DNA of 64,000 nucleotides from Pseudomonadota bacterium. Lineage in GTDB: Bacteria; Pseudomonadota; Alphaproteobacteria; Rhodobacterales; Rhodobacteraceae. The DNA lies in the NCBI GenBank assembly GCA_018240425.1, contig JAFEFU010000049.1, positions 1 to 64,000 on the forward strand. The letters run 5' to 3'. The translations under genes were made by a program, and so were the position numbers. This document shows positions 20,751 through 29,316 of this stretch, one piece after another (position 1 is the first letter of the stretch; the number at the start of each line of letters is the position of its first letter). The notes under the pieces were generated by a model. The model was not told the origin of the DNA and ran no database searches. It saw nothing but the letters and a program-made list of their open reading frames with translations.

Positions 20751-21647
20751 TCAGCTCAGGTAATAGTCGGCAGGTTCCAGCCGCACGGGCGCGGCTTCGC
20801 CCAGATGCGGGGCGAGGCCGATTTCGACCGTCCGGCAGAGCGCATCGAGCGGCAGGCCGTTCAGGGTTGGGCCGAAGGGGTGCGACAGTTCCTCGGTCAC
20901 TTCGGCCAGTCCGAAGAACACATAGGCGACGATGGCGGTGAACAGGGGTGCCAGCCAGCCCGCCGGCCCGATCAGGGCCAGCGGCAACAGAAGGCAGTAG
21001 AGCCAGCAGGTGCGGAAGATCAGGAGCGTATAGACGAAGGGCAGCGGCGTCGCCGCGATCCGCTCGCAGCCGGCCTGCTGGAGTGCGATGCTGGCGAGGC
21101 GGGTGGTCAGCGTGCGGATGCCGAAGCCGTCGATCTCGGCCGCCGCCTGCCCCGCGGCGATTTCGGCGGCGGCGGCGTCGAGGGCGGCGCAGGGCGGGTG
21201 GGCGGCTTCGGTAAAGGCTCCGGCCCCTGCGGCCCGCGCGGCGGCGTCCGGAGCGAGGCCGCGCAGGTTCAGCCGGTGCAGATGGATGAAGGCCAGGGCC
21301 AGACGCAGGATGCGCTGCCGCCGTCCGGTGTCGGCCACGCAGATCTGGCACTCGCGGCCAAGGGTGCGCAGGTCGGCGACCAGCCCGCCCCAGAGCCGCC
21401 GCGCCTCCCACCAGCGGTCGTAGGCGGCATTGTTGCGAAAGCCAAGAAACAGCGAGAGCGCGATGCCGAACACGGTGAAGGGGGTGGCATCGAGGCGCGG
21501 CGCCGGCCATGCCCCCGAGCGGTCGAGGCCGACGAGCAGCGCCGAAAAGGCGGCGAACCCCAGGATCGGGCCGGCGATGCGCGGCAGGACCGAGCCCTTG
21601 AGCGCGAAGAGCAGCTGCCAGAGGCCGGGCCGGTCGCGGACGATCAC
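20751..21647 (-). CDS. Bestrophin-family (UPF0187) membrane protein
   Basis: This 298-residue inner-membrane protein of the bestrophin/UPF0187 family may be an anion channel. Family marks are the start VRDRPGLWQLLFALKGSVLP, the early helices with LGFRNNAAYDRWWEARRLWG, and the C-terminal EVTEELSHPFGP motif followed by a proline-rich end. Translation starts at a GTG (21647) that overlaps the purD stop (GTGA), so the two are translationally coupled although functionally unrelated. Confidence 0.9.
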   Translation of the reverse strand: MIVRDRPGLWQLLFALKGSVLPRIAGPILGFAAFSALLVGLDRSGAWPAPRLDATPFTVFGIALSLFLGFRNNAAYDRWWEARRLWGGLVADLRTLGRECQICVADTGRRQRILRLALAFIHLHRLNLRGLAPDAAARAAGAGAFTEAAHPPCAALDAAAAEIAAGQAAAEIDGFGIRTLTTRLASIALQQAGCERIAATPLPFVYTLLIFRTCWLYCLLLPLALIGPAGWLAPLFTAIVAYVFFGLAEVTEELSHPFGPTLNGLPLDALCRTVEIGLAPHLGEAAPVRLEPADYYLS

Positions 21648-22909
21648 TTCAGCGCCCGCCAGCCGATGTCGCGCCGGCAGAAGCCCTGGGGCCAGTCGAT
21701 GCGGTCGATCATCCCGTAGGCACGGGCCTGCGCTTCGGCCAGGGTTGCGCCCCGCGCGGTCACGCTGAGCACCCGGCCGCCGGTGGCGGTGATCTGGCCG
21801 TCCTTCAGTGTGGTTCCGGCGTGGAACACCATCTGGGACGAGCTTTCGGGCAGATTGTCCAGCCCGCCGATGGCGCTGCCCTTCTCATGGGCGCCGGGAT
21901 AGCCCTTGGCCGCCATCACCACGGTCAGCGCATGGTCGTCGGCCCAGGTGACCCGGGCCTCGGCCAGCCGTCCCTCGGCGCAGGCCAGCATCAGGTCGAG
22001 CGCCTGGGCGCCGAGCCGCATCATCAGCACCTGACATTCGGGATCGCCGAAACGGACATTGTATTCGACCAGCCGCGCGCGGCCCTGGTCGATCATCAGG
22101 CCGGCGTAGAGGACACCCTGATAGGGGGTGCCGCGCCGGGCCAGTTCGGCGATGGTCGGGCGAATGATCTGGTCGAGCGCCTGCGCCGCGATTTCGTCGG
22201 TCAGGACCGGGGCCGGGGAATAGGCGCCCATGCCGCCGGTGTTGGGGCCCACGTCGCCGTCGCCCGCGCGCTTGTGGTCCTGGGCGGTGCCGATCGGCAG
22301 CACATCATGGCCGTCGGTCAGGACGAAGAACGAGGCTTCCTCGCCCGCCATGAATTCCTCGATCACCACCTCGGCCCCGGCCGCGCCCAGCGATCCGCCG
22401 AACATGTCGGCGATGGCGGCCTCGGCCTCGGGCAGGGTCATGGCCACCACCACCCCCTTGCCCGCGGCCAACCCGTCGGCCTTGACCACGATCGGCGCGC
22501 CCCTGGCGCGGACATGGGCCAGCGCCGCCGCGCGGTCGGCAAAACGCGCCCAGCTGGCGGTGGGGGCGCCGCAGGCGTCGCAGATGTCCTTGGTGAAGGC
22601 CTTGGATGCTTCCAGCCGTGCGGCAGCGGCAGAGGGGCCGAAGGTGAGGATGCCGCCGGCGCGCAGCGCATCGGCCACGCCGACGGCCAAGGGCGCCTCG
22701 GGGCCGACGATGACGAAATCGACGGCGTTTTCCACGGCGAAGGCAAGGACCGCCGCGCCGTCGAGGATGTCGAGGTCGGCGCATTCGGCGATGGCGGCGA
22801 TCCCGGCATTGCCCGGCGCGGCGATCAGCCGGTCGCACTTCGGGTTCTGCTTGACCGCCCAGGCCAGCGCATGTTCGCGCCCGCCGCCGCCGAGGATAAG
22901 AATGTTCAC
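21644..22909 (-). CDS. purD: Phosphoribosylamine-glycine ligase (GAR synthetase)
   Basis: PurD performs the second step of de novo purine synthesis, ligating glycine to phosphoribosylamine with ATP. The 421-residue ATP-grasp enzyme has the N-terminal NILILGGGGREHALAW motif, the ATP-grasp region with IVVKADGLAAGKGVVVA, and NVRFGDPECQ for metal binding. The start is a GTG at 22909, which places NILILGGGGREHA at the N-terminus; the longer open frame upstream lies antisense to xseA. It is divergent from xseA with 67 bases between starts, and its 3' end overlaps the bestrophin gene. Confidence 0.96.
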   Translation of the reverse strand: MNILILGGGGREHALAWAVKQNPKCDRLIAAPGNAGIAAIAECADLDILDGAAVLAFAVENAVDFVIVGPEAPLAVGVADALRAGGILTFGPSAAAARLEASKAFTKDICDACGAPTASWARFADRAAALAHVRARGAPIVVKADGLAAGKGVVVAMTLPEAEAAIADMFGGSLGAAGAEVVIEEFMAGEEASFFVLTDGHDVLPIGTAQDHKRAGDGDVGPNTGGMGAYSPAPVLTDEIAAQALDQIIRPTIAELARRGTPYQGVLYAGLMIDQGRARLVEYNVRFGDPECQVLMMRLGAQALDLMLACAEGRLAEARVTWADDHALTVVMAAKGYPGAHEKGSAIGGLDNLPESSSQMVFHAGTTLKDGQITATGGRVLSVTARGATLAEAQARAYGMIDRIDWPQGFCRRDIGWRALK

Positions 22910-22976
22910 CCGCGCCCCCGCTTTCCCTTCGCCTGCAGGCGTCTTAAGGTGCGGTCGACCCTGAGACAAGCGAGCC

Positions 22977-24440
22977 ATGGACATTTTCGAAGACGCCCCC
23001 GGCAATGCCCCCGAATACAGTGTCTCGGAAATTTCCGGGGCGGTGAAGCGGGTGATCGAGGGCGAGTTCGGCCATGTGCGCGTACGCGGCGAGATCAGCC
23101 GGGTGTCGCGGCCGGCGTCGGGGCACCTGTACTTCGACCTGAAGGATGATCGCGCGGTGATCGCCGCCGTCAGCTGGAAGGGGCAGGCCGCGAAGATGTC
23201 GGTGCGCCCCGAGGAGGGTCTGGAGGTCATCGCCATCGGCCGGCTGACCACCTTTCCCGGCCAGTCGAAATATCAGCTGATCGTCGAGGATCTGGTGCCC
23301 GCCGGCGCGGGCGCGCTGATGCTGATGCTGGAAAAGCGCAAGGCGGCGCTTGCGGCAGAAGGGCTGTTCGCGGCCGAGGGCAAGAAGCCCCTGCCGTTCC
23401 TGCCCGAGGTGATCGGCGTCGTCACCTCCCCCTCGGGCGCGGTGATCCGCGACATCCTGCACCGGCTGCGCGACCGCTTTCCGCGCCGGGTGCTGATCTG
23501 GCCGGTGGCGGTGCAGGGCGAGAAATGCGCGCCCGAGGTGGCGGCCGCGATCCGTGGCTTCAATGCGCTGCCCGAGGTCGGGGCGATCCCTCGCCCCGAC
23601 CTTCTGATCGTGGCGCGGGGCGGCGGGTCGATCGAGGATCTCTGGGGCTTCAACGAGGAAGTGGTGGTGCGCGCCGCCGCCGCCTCGGCCATTCCGCTGA
23701 TCTCGGCAGTGGGCCACGAGACCGACACGACCCTGATCGACCATGCCGCCGACCGCCGGGCGCCGACCCCGACCGCCGCCGCCGAAATGGCGGTGCCGGT
23801 GCGGGTCGAGTTGCTGGCCTGGACGGCTGAACAGGGCGCGCGGCTCGTCCGCGCCAGCCGCCAGCGGCTCGACCAGCGGGCGCAGCGGCTGAGCGACCTC
23901 GCGCGCGGCCTTGGCCGGTCCGAGGCGCTGACCCAGCCGGCGCGGCAGCGGCTGGACGCATGGACCGACAGGCTGCCGCTGGCGCTGTCGATGGCGGCGG
24001 CACAGAAGCGGGCGCGGTTCATGGGCGTCGGGGCCAGGGTGCAGCCCGCGCTGCTGGTCCGCTATCTGGGCCAGGAACGGCGGGCGCTGGGCCAGTGGGC
24101 CGACCGGCTGGCCCCGGCCCTGGCCCGGCTCCTGGCCGAGCAGGAGCGCGCCCGCGCGCAGGCGCGCGAGAAGCTGCGCGCCCGCGCGGAACAGCTTGAC
24201 CGCGCCTTTGCCGTGCACATGGCGCGGCTGGCCGACCGGCTGGCGGCGCTGGACCGCACGCGCCAGACGCTCGGCTATCGCGAAACCCTGAAGCGCGGCT
24301 ATGGGGTGGTGCGCGCGGGCGGGCGGATCGTCACCGCGCAGGCCGATGCGGCCGCCGCGCCGGCGCTGGAGATCGAGTTCCATGACGGGCGGGTGGGCGT
24401 CCTGCCGGCGAAGGGGGCAAGGCAGGGATCGCTGTTTTGA
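22977..24440 (+). CDS. xseA: Exodeoxyribonuclease VII large subunit
   Basis: This is the large, catalytic subunit of ExoVII, a single-strand DNA exonuclease acting in repair. The 487-residue protein has the N-terminal OB fold with VRGEISRVSRPASGHLYFDL, a catalytic domain containing VVTSPSGAVIRDI, RGGGSIEDLWGFN and SAVGHETDTTLIDHAADRRA, and a long helical coiled-coil region (about 290-440) that binds XseB. The small subunit gene is not in this window. It is convergent with the AlkB-like/exported-protein pair downstream. Confidence 0.95.
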   Translation: MDIFEDAPGNAPEYSVSEISGAVKRVIEGEFGHVRVRGEISRVSRPASGHLYFDLKDDRAVIAAVSWKGQAAKMSVRPEEGLEVIAIGRLTTFPGQSKYQLIVEDLVPAGAGALMLMLEKRKAALAAEGLFAAEGKKPLPFLPEVIGVVTSPSGAVIRDILHRLRDRFPRRVLIWPVAVQGEKCAPEVAAAIRGFNALPEVGAIPRPDLLIVARGGGSIEDLWGFNEEVVVRAAAASAIPLISAVGHETDTTLIDHAADRRAPTPTAAAEMAVPVRVELLAWTAEQGARLVRASRQRLDQRAQRLSDLARGLGRSEALTQPARQRLDAWTDRLPLALSMAAAQKRARFMGVGARVQPALLVRYLGQERRALGQWADRLAPALARLLAEQERARAQAREKLRARAEQLDRAFAVHMARLADRLAALDRTRQTLGYRETLKRGYGVVRAGGRIVTAQADAAAAPALEIEFHDGRVGVLPAKGARQGSLF

Positions 24441-24464
24441 GCGAGCGGTTCGACCGCGCCCGCG

Positions 24465-24890
24465 TCAGACCCCGACGTCCGGCCCGAGGCAGGCCATCGG
24501 TTCCGGGCTGGACTGGCGGGCGACCAGCGGCGGCTCGCCGGGGGCGGCGCCGACGAAGCTGCCCTGAAGTCCTTGGGCGGTCTGGCGAAAGCGCCAGCAC
24601 TGGTGCAGGCCCGGCCTGGTCTCGTAGGTGAAGCAGATCGAATCGCCCTCGGCCGTCCAGGCACCCTTCTCGCAGTCCGCCCCGGTAAAGGCCCAGATGA
24701 CACGATGGCCGGGCAGGTATTGCTCGGCGCCGAAGGGCCGGCCGTCGAGGGTGTAGAAGAAGGTGTGCCCGGTGGTCAGGGCCTCGAACTCGGGCGCGCT
24801 CAGCGCCGGGGCGTCGAGGGCGCGCGCGACGGGGGCGGCGGCCGCACCCGCCAGGGCAAGGGCGATCGCCCGAAGGGTGCGGGCGCTCAT
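24465..24890 (-). CDS. Small exported protein coupled to the AlkB-like hydroxylase
   Basis: This 141-residue protein has a signal peptide (about 1-25, ending ARALDA). The mature part has four Cys residues and motifs such as FFYTLDGRPFGAEQYLPGHR, WTAEGDSICFTYE and GLHQCWRF. This resembles exported proteins of unknown function in alphaproteobacteria. Its ATG at 24890 overlaps the stop of the hydroxylase gene (ATGA), so it is translated in the same operon. No catalytic motif is evident; a periplasmic binding or accessory role is only a guess. Confidence 0.72.
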   Translation of the reverse strand: MSARTLRAIALALAGAAAAPVARALDAPALSAPEFEALTTGHTFFYTLDGRPFGAEQYLPGHRVIWAFTGADCEKGAWTAEGDSICFTYETRPGLHQCWRFRQTAQGLQGSFVGAAPGEPPLVARQSSPEPMACLGPDVGV

Positions 24891-25939
24891 CGTCCGGCCT
24901 TCAGGCGGGCCAGGCGCGGGTCCATCATCCGCCGCCACAGCGGCGGAACCAGTGCTGCGGTGGCCATCACCGGCAGGGACCAGGGCAGAAGCGGCGCGCG
25001 GCCCTGCGGCGACAGTTCCAGCGCTGGATAGGGCCGTGCCGGGTGCAGGTGGTGGTCGGCGTGGCGGGGCGCGTGCAGCATCATCAGGGCCGAGACCGGA
25101 TCGGGCGCGTCCCAGCTGTGTTCGGGGCCGAAGGGTTCGTAGGCGTCCTGCCCGATCCGGCGCCGTTCCAGCCCGTAGTGCTGGACATAATCCGAAAGGA
25201 GAAGCTGGATCTGGGCGTGGACGCAAAGGAGCAGCCAGACGATCAGTCCGAGCAGGCCGAACAGGACCGAAATGGCGACCGCGAAGGCGAGGCCGCCACC
25301 GACATAGGCGAGGTAGGGATTGCGCCAGGCTGGTTCCTTGCCGTCGCGCAGGTTGCGCTCCATCTCGTAGCCGGCGAGGAATTCGCCGGGCCAGGCGCGG
25401 ATGAGAAAATCGTAGAACCCCTCGCCCGCCGCCGCGCTGTTCGGATCGTCGGGGGTGGCGGCGAAGCGGTGGTGGACGAGGCGGTGGGCCGAGGCATGGT
25501 GGCCGTAGAGCAGCGAGACATAGACCGCCGCCCCCAGCCGGACCGGCCAGCGTCCGGCCCGGTGGATCAGTTCGTGCGCGACGGGGTTCGAGACCTGCCC
25601 GAACCAGAGGCCGAAGCCGAGGAAGCAGGCGATCCAGCCGCCTGGGCCAAGGTCGGTGCCCCCCGACAGGGCGAAGATCGCGAAGGCGAGGATGAGGAAA
25701 TGCAGCGCCCCGAGGCCAAGCGCCAACCCTCCGGTCCAGAGGTCGGCGGCGAGCCCCGCCCCGCCTTGCCCAAGCCGCCGGGCGAGGCGGTCGGCGGCGG
25801 CGAGGACGAGCGTGATCCACAGAAGGCCGATCCAGGCCCAGGCGCCGCCGGCCAGGGCGCCGATCACCAGGAGAAGGGCCGGCGACAGGCTGGCGGCGGC
25901 AAAGCGCCAGACGGGATGGGCGGGGGGTGGAAGGCGCAT
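24887..25939 (-). CDS. AlkB-like membrane di-iron hydroxylase
   Basis: This 350-residue integral membrane protein of the fatty-acid-desaturase/alkane-hydroxylase superfamily has the three histidine clusters that bind the di-iron centre: HELIH (in NPVAHELIHR), HHASAHRLVHH and HADHHLHP (in APRHADHHLHPARPYPAL). The order and the last motif fit alkane 1-monooxygenase-type enzymes, which use rubredoxin or ferredoxin electrons to hydroxylate alkyl chains. No rubredoxin gene is adjacent, and the true substrate is unknown. The ATG at 25939 precedes the first membrane segment; upstream open frame crosses into ftsY antisense. Confidence 0.87.
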   Translation of the reverse strand: MRLPPPAHPVWRFAAASLSPALLLVIGALAGGAWAWIGLLWITLVLAAADRLARRLGQGGAGLAADLWTGGLALGLGALHFLILAFAIFALSGGTDLGPGGWIACFLGFGLWFGQVSNPVAHELIHRAGRWPVRLGAAVYVSLLYGHHASAHRLVHHRFAATPDDPNSAAAGEGFYDFLIRAWPGEFLAGYEMERNLRDGKEPAWRNPYLAYVGGGLAFAVAISVLFGLLGLIVWLLLCVHAQIQLLLSDYVQHYGLERRRIGQDAYEPFGPEHSWDAPDPVSALMMLHAPRHADHHLHPARPYPALELSPQGRAPLLPWSLPVMATAALVPPLWRRMMDPRLARLKAGR

Positions 25940-26117
25940 GGGCTGCTCGCGGCTGGAAGGGCGGATCCGGGGTCGTTCAGGCAATCCTGCCGCATCGGCG
26001 CCCCTTAGGCGAGGGGGATGATGCCCGCAGCTGCCCGCCCGTGCGATGCGGCCCTTCCATCGCGGGGCCGAATTGACTAGGTGAAGGGAAAAGGGCCAGC
26101 GGGGCACACGAGAGAGA

Positions 26118-27233
26118 ATGTCTTTCTTCAACAAGCTGAAGGATCGTCTGTTCAAGTCCTCGTCGAGGCTTGACGAGGGGCTGGCTGAGATCGTCGCCGA
26201 GGCGCCGGCAGAGACCCGGCTGCAGCCGGCAGAAGCGACCCCGCCCGTGGCCGCGCAGACACCGGCGGCGCCAGACGTGGCCGTGCCAGACCTGGCCGTG
26301 CAGGACGTGGCGCCGCCGTCCGGGACCGATCCCGCGCCCGCCCGGCCAGGACTTCTCGGGCGTATCTTCGGCGGCGCCCAGCCCCCGGCCGCCGAGGCGC
26401 GGCGTGTGCTGGACGATGCGATGCTCGAAAGCCTCGAGGAGTTGCTGATCCGTTCGGACATGGGCGTGGACACGGCCCTGCGCGTTGCGGCCAACCTGGC
26501 CGAGGGGCGCATGGGCCGCCGGCTGTCGGTCGCCGAGATCAAGGATCTGCTGGCGGCCGAGATCGCGCGGATCATGGAGCCGGTGGCCCGTCCGATGCCG
26601 ATCTATTCCAAGCGCCCGCAGGTGGTGCTGGTGGTGGGCGTCAACGGTTCGGGCAAGACCACGACGATCGGCAAGCTGGCCAGCCAGTTCCGCGCCGCCG
26701 GCAAGACGGTGGTGATCGCCGCCGGAGACACGTTCCGCGCCGCCGCGGTCGAGCAGTTGCAGGTCTGGGGCGCGCGCGCCGGGGTGCCGGTCCTGACCGC
26801 GCCCGAGGGGTCGGACCCGGCGTCGCTGGCCTTTGACGCGATGACGCGGGCCGAGGCGGACGGGGCCGACCTCTTGCTGATCGACACGGCCGGTCGGTTG
26901 CAGAACCGCCAGGACCTGATGGAGGAACTGGCCAAGATCGTCCGCGTCATCCGCAAGAAGGACCCCGAGGCCCCGCACAACACGCTTCTGGTCCTCGACG
27001 CGACCACCGGGCAGAACGCGCTGAGCCAGGTCGAGATCTTCCGCAAGCTCGCGGACGTGTCGGGGCTGGTGATGACCAAGCTCGACGGCACGGCCAAGGG
27101 CGGGGTTCTGGTGGCGCTGGCCGATCGCTTCGGCCTGCCGATCCATGCGATCGGCGTGGGCGAGCAGATCGACGACCTGGCGGCCTTTGACCCGCAGGAC
27201 TTTGCCCGCGCGCTGGTCGGAGCCGAGCCGTGA
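26118..27233 (+). CDS. ftsY: Signal recognition particle receptor FtsY
   Basis: FtsY is the GTPase receptor that docks SRP-ribosome complexes at the membrane. The 371-residue protein begins with a short basic helix ([17 protein letters not shown]), followed by an Ala/Pro/Glu-rich linker (about 20-85) and the NG domain. G motifs are [17 protein letters not shown] (about 172), [21 protein letters not shown] and [10 protein letters not shown]. The yciB-like gene overlaps its stop (GTGA), so the two are coupled. Confidence 0.96.
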   Translation: MSFFNKLKDRLFKSSSRLDEGLAEIVAEAPAETRLQPAEATPPVAAQTPAAPDVAVPDLAVQDVAPPSGTDPAPARPGLLGRIFGGAQPPAAEARRVLDDAMLESLEELLIRSDMGVDTALRVAANLAEGRMGRRLSVAEIKDLLAAEIARIMEPVARPMPIYSKRPQVVLVVGVNGSGKTTTIGKLASQFRAAGKTVVIAAGDTFRAAAVEQLQVWGARAGVPVLTAPEGSDPASLAFDAMTRAEADGADLLLIDTAGRLQNRQDLMEELAKIVRVIRKKDPEAPHNTLLVLDATTGQNALSQVEIFRKLADVSGLVMTKLDGTAKGGVLVALADRFGLPIHAIGVGEQIDDLAAFDPQDFARALVGAEP

Positions 27234-27835
27234 GCGGCCGCAAGATCAACCCCTGGCTCAAGACCGCGCTGGAGCTGGGGCCGGTCCTGGTGTTCTTCCT
27301 GACCTTCGGGCGGCTGAAGGCGGAGACCGTCACCCTGTGGGGCACCGAATATGGCGGCTTCGTGCTGACCACGGCGATCTTCGTGCCGGTCCTGATGCTG
27401 TCGACGCTGGTACTGTGGCGCCTGACCGGGCGGCTGTCGGCGATGCAGGTGGTGACGCTGGTGCTGGTCGTGGTGTTCGGCGGCCTGTCGGTGTGGTTCA
27501 ACGATCCGCGCTTCTTCAAGATGAAGGTGACGCTGATCTATCTCCTGTTCGCGGGCGCTCTGGGGTTCGGGCTCTTGCGCGGCCAGTCCTATCTGGCGCT
27601 GGTGATGGACGAGGCGCTGCCGATGGCGCGCGAGGGCTGGATGATCCTGACCCGGCGCATCGCCCTGCTGTTCGGCGGCCTCGCGGTCGCCAACGAGCTG
27701 ATCTGGCGCAACCTGAGCGACCAGATGTGGGTCGACTTCAAGACCTTCGGTCTGCCGGGGGTGATGTTCCTGTTCTTCATGGCGCAGGCAAGGCTGATCG
27801 AGAAGTACCGCAGCGACGACAAGAGCGGCGGTTGA
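27230..27835 (+). CDS. yciB: YciB/IspA-type septation protein, inner membrane
   Basis: This 201-residue polytopic membrane protein of the YciB (intracellular septation protein A) family has about five hydrophobic segments and the family pattern NPWLKTALELGPVLVFFLTF, RLTGRLSAMQ and an internal WFNDPRFFKMKVTLIY stretch. Its role in envelope or septum maintenance is inferred from the family and is not well defined. It starts with GTG at 27230, overlapping the ftsY stop. The transcript ends before the SAM-II element about 30 bases downstream. Confidence 0.88.
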   Translation: MSGRKINPWLKTALELGPVLVFFLTFGRLKAETVTLWGTEYGGFVLTTAIFVPVLMLSTLVLWRLTGRLSAMQVVTLVLVVVFGGLSVWFNDPRFFKMKVTLIYLLFAGALGFGLLRGQSYLALVMDEALPMAREGWMILTRRIALLFGGLAVANELIWRNLSDQMWVDFKTFGLPGVMFLFFMAQARLIEKYRSDDKSGG

Positions 27836-27861
27836 CGGTCGGGCCCGCCCGCGTTATGCCA

Positions 27862-27923
27862 CGGCCCGTGGCGATTTGATGACCGGATTGCGGGCCACGT
27901 TAAACAAGCCGCTAAAGAGGTTG
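27862..27923 (+). ncRNA. SAM-II riboswitch upstream of metZ
   Basis: Conserved SAM-II segments are all present in order: the P1 arm CGTGGC (27867-27872) with GATTTG, then ACCGGATTGC (27882-27891), the P1 return arm GCCACG (27894-27899) running into GTTAAA, and the 3' GCTAAAGAGG (27911-27920) that forms the pseudoknot. SAM-II elements in alphaproteobacteria sense S-adenosylmethionine and turn off methionine-synthesis genes. An independent terminator-like hairpin follows at 27935-27965. Confidence 0.9.
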
Positions 27924-27934
27924 GAGGCCCGCAG

Positions 27935-27965
27935 CCCCCGCCGCATTCCGGTCGGGGGTTTCTTT
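27935..27965 (+). terminator. Intrinsic terminator between SAM-II element and metZ
   Basis: CCCCCG (27935-27940) pairs with CGGGGG (27953-27958) and is followed by TTTCTTTTT. It lies after the aptamer and just before the metZ ribosome site (GGAGG, about 27971), where a riboswitch expression platform would be. It could also act as a constitutive partial terminator. Confidence 0.75.
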
Positions 27966-27980
27966 TTGCCGGAGGCGGCC

Positions 27981-29156
27981 ATGACGGACTGGAAGACGCG
28001 GACGAAACTGGTTCATGCGGGCGCGCGGCGCAGCCAGTATGGCGAGATGTCCGAGGCGATCTTCCTGACCCAGGGGTTCGTCTATGACACGGCCGAGCAG
28101 GCCGAGGCGCGGTTCATCGAAAGCGGGCCGGACGAGTTCATCTATGCCCGCTATGGCAACCCGACGGTGCGGATGTTCGAGGAGCGCATGGCCGCGATCG
28201 AGGGCACCGAGGACGCCTTTGCCACGGCAAGCGGCATGGCGGCGGTCAACGGGGCGCTGACGGCACTGGTGAAGGCCGGCGACCATGTGGTGGCGGCGCG
28301 GGCCCTGTTCGGGTCGTGCCTTTATGTCCTCGATGTCCTGCGGCGGTTCGGAGTCGAGGTGACGCTGGTGGACGGCACCGACCTGGCCGCCTGGAAAGAC
28401 GCCCTGCGGGCCGGGACGCGGGCGGTATTCCTGGAAAGCGTATCGAACCCGACACTCGAGGTCATCGACGTGAAGGGGGTGGCCGAACTGGCTCACAAGG
28501 TCGGCGCCACCGTCGTCGTCGACAATGTCTTTGCCACGCCGACCTTCTCGCGCGCCATCGAGATGGGGGCCGATGTGGTGGTCTATTCGGCAACCAAGCA
28601 CATCGACGGATCGGGCCGCTGCCTGGGGGGCGTGGTCTGCGGCAGCCGGGACTATGTCCGCAAGGTGCTGGAACCCTACATGAAGCACACCGGAGCGGCG
28701 ATGAGCCCGTTCAACGCCTGGGTGATGCTGAAGGGACTGGAGACGCTGGACCTGCGGGTGCGCCAGCAGGCCGAAAGCGCGCTGGCGGTGGCCAAGGCGC
28801 TGTCCGGGCATCCGAAGCTGTCGCAGGTGGTCTACCCGGGGCTTCCGGGCCATCCGCAGCACCGGATCGCGATGGAGCAGATGGGGGCGGGCGGCACGGT
28901 GGTGACGCTGGAACTGGCGGGCGGGAGGGACGCGGCCTTCCGGTTCCTGAACGCGCTCGGGATCGTCAAGATCTCGAACAACCTCGGTGACGCCAGGTCG
29001 ATCATCACCCATCCGGCGACCACCACCCACCAGCGCCTGCCGCCCGAGCAGAAGGCGCTTCTGGGGATCACGCCGGGTCTGGTGCGGCTGTCCCTGGGGA
29101 TCGAGGATTGCGACGACATCCTGGCCGACCTGACGGCGGCGCTGGCCGCCGCCTGA
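27981..29156 (+). CDS. metZ: O-succinylhomoserine sulfhydrylase
   Basis: This PLP enzyme makes homocysteine from O-succinyl- (or O-acetyl-) homoserine and sulfide. The 391-residue protein is of the Cys/Met-metabolism fold type I family, with YARYGNPTVRMFEERMAAIEG for substrate binding and the PLP lysine at about residue 206 in YSATKHIDGSGRCLGG. The C-terminal SRxSLGIEDCDDILADL-type ending is present (VRLSLGIED). The frame is open to 27876, but that region is the riboswitch, so the ATG at 27981 behind GGAGG is the start. Regulation by the SAM-II element is expected. Confidence 0.94.
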   Translation: MTDWKTRTKLVHAGARRSQYGEMSEAIFLTQGFVYDTAEQAEARFIESGPDEFIYARYGNPTVRMFEERMAAIEGTEDAFATASGMAAVNGALTALVKAGDHVVAARALFGSCLYVLDVLRRFGVEVTLVDGTDLAAWKDALRAGTRAVFLESVSNPTLEVIDVKGVAELAHKVGATVVVDNVFATPTFSRAIEMGADVVVYSATKHIDGSGRCLGGVVCGSRDYVRKVLEPYMKHTGAAMSPFNAWVMLKGLETLDLRVRQQAESALAVAKALSGHPKLSQVVYPGLPGHPQHRIAMEQMGAGGTVVTLELAGGRDAAFRFLNALGIVKISNNLGDARSIITHPATTTHQRLPPEQKALLGITPGLVRLSLGIEDCDDILADLTAALAAA

Positions 29157-29190
29157 GGGGCGCTGAACGGCGGGGTGCGAATGATGAACG

Positions 29191-29213
29191 GCCGGCAGGG
29201 ATTTCCCGCCGGC
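29191..29213 (+). terminator. Hairpin after metZ, weak terminator candidate
   Basis: GCCGGC (29191-29196) pairs with GCCGGC (29208-29213), with an inner GGGA/TCCC stem. No T-tract follows, so termination would be weak or Rho-assisted; it may also protect the metZ 3' end. Confidence 0.35.
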
Positions 29214-29316
29214 AGATGTGCGAGGCCGCTTTCGATAAGCGGCACTTCGCGTTACATTGTGGCTTCACGATCGGATCGGCGGACAGGGGTGCGTCCGGCG
29301 CGAAGGGGGAACGGGC

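Noticed and set aside
27876..27980. Earlier start for metZ
   Set aside because: It would translate the SAM-II aptamer and terminator; the ATG behind GGAGG at 27981 fits the family N-terminus.
29157..29316. Zur operator before folE2
   Set aside because: folE2 is often zinc-regulated, but no convincing palindrome of the Zur type is present in the upstream gap.
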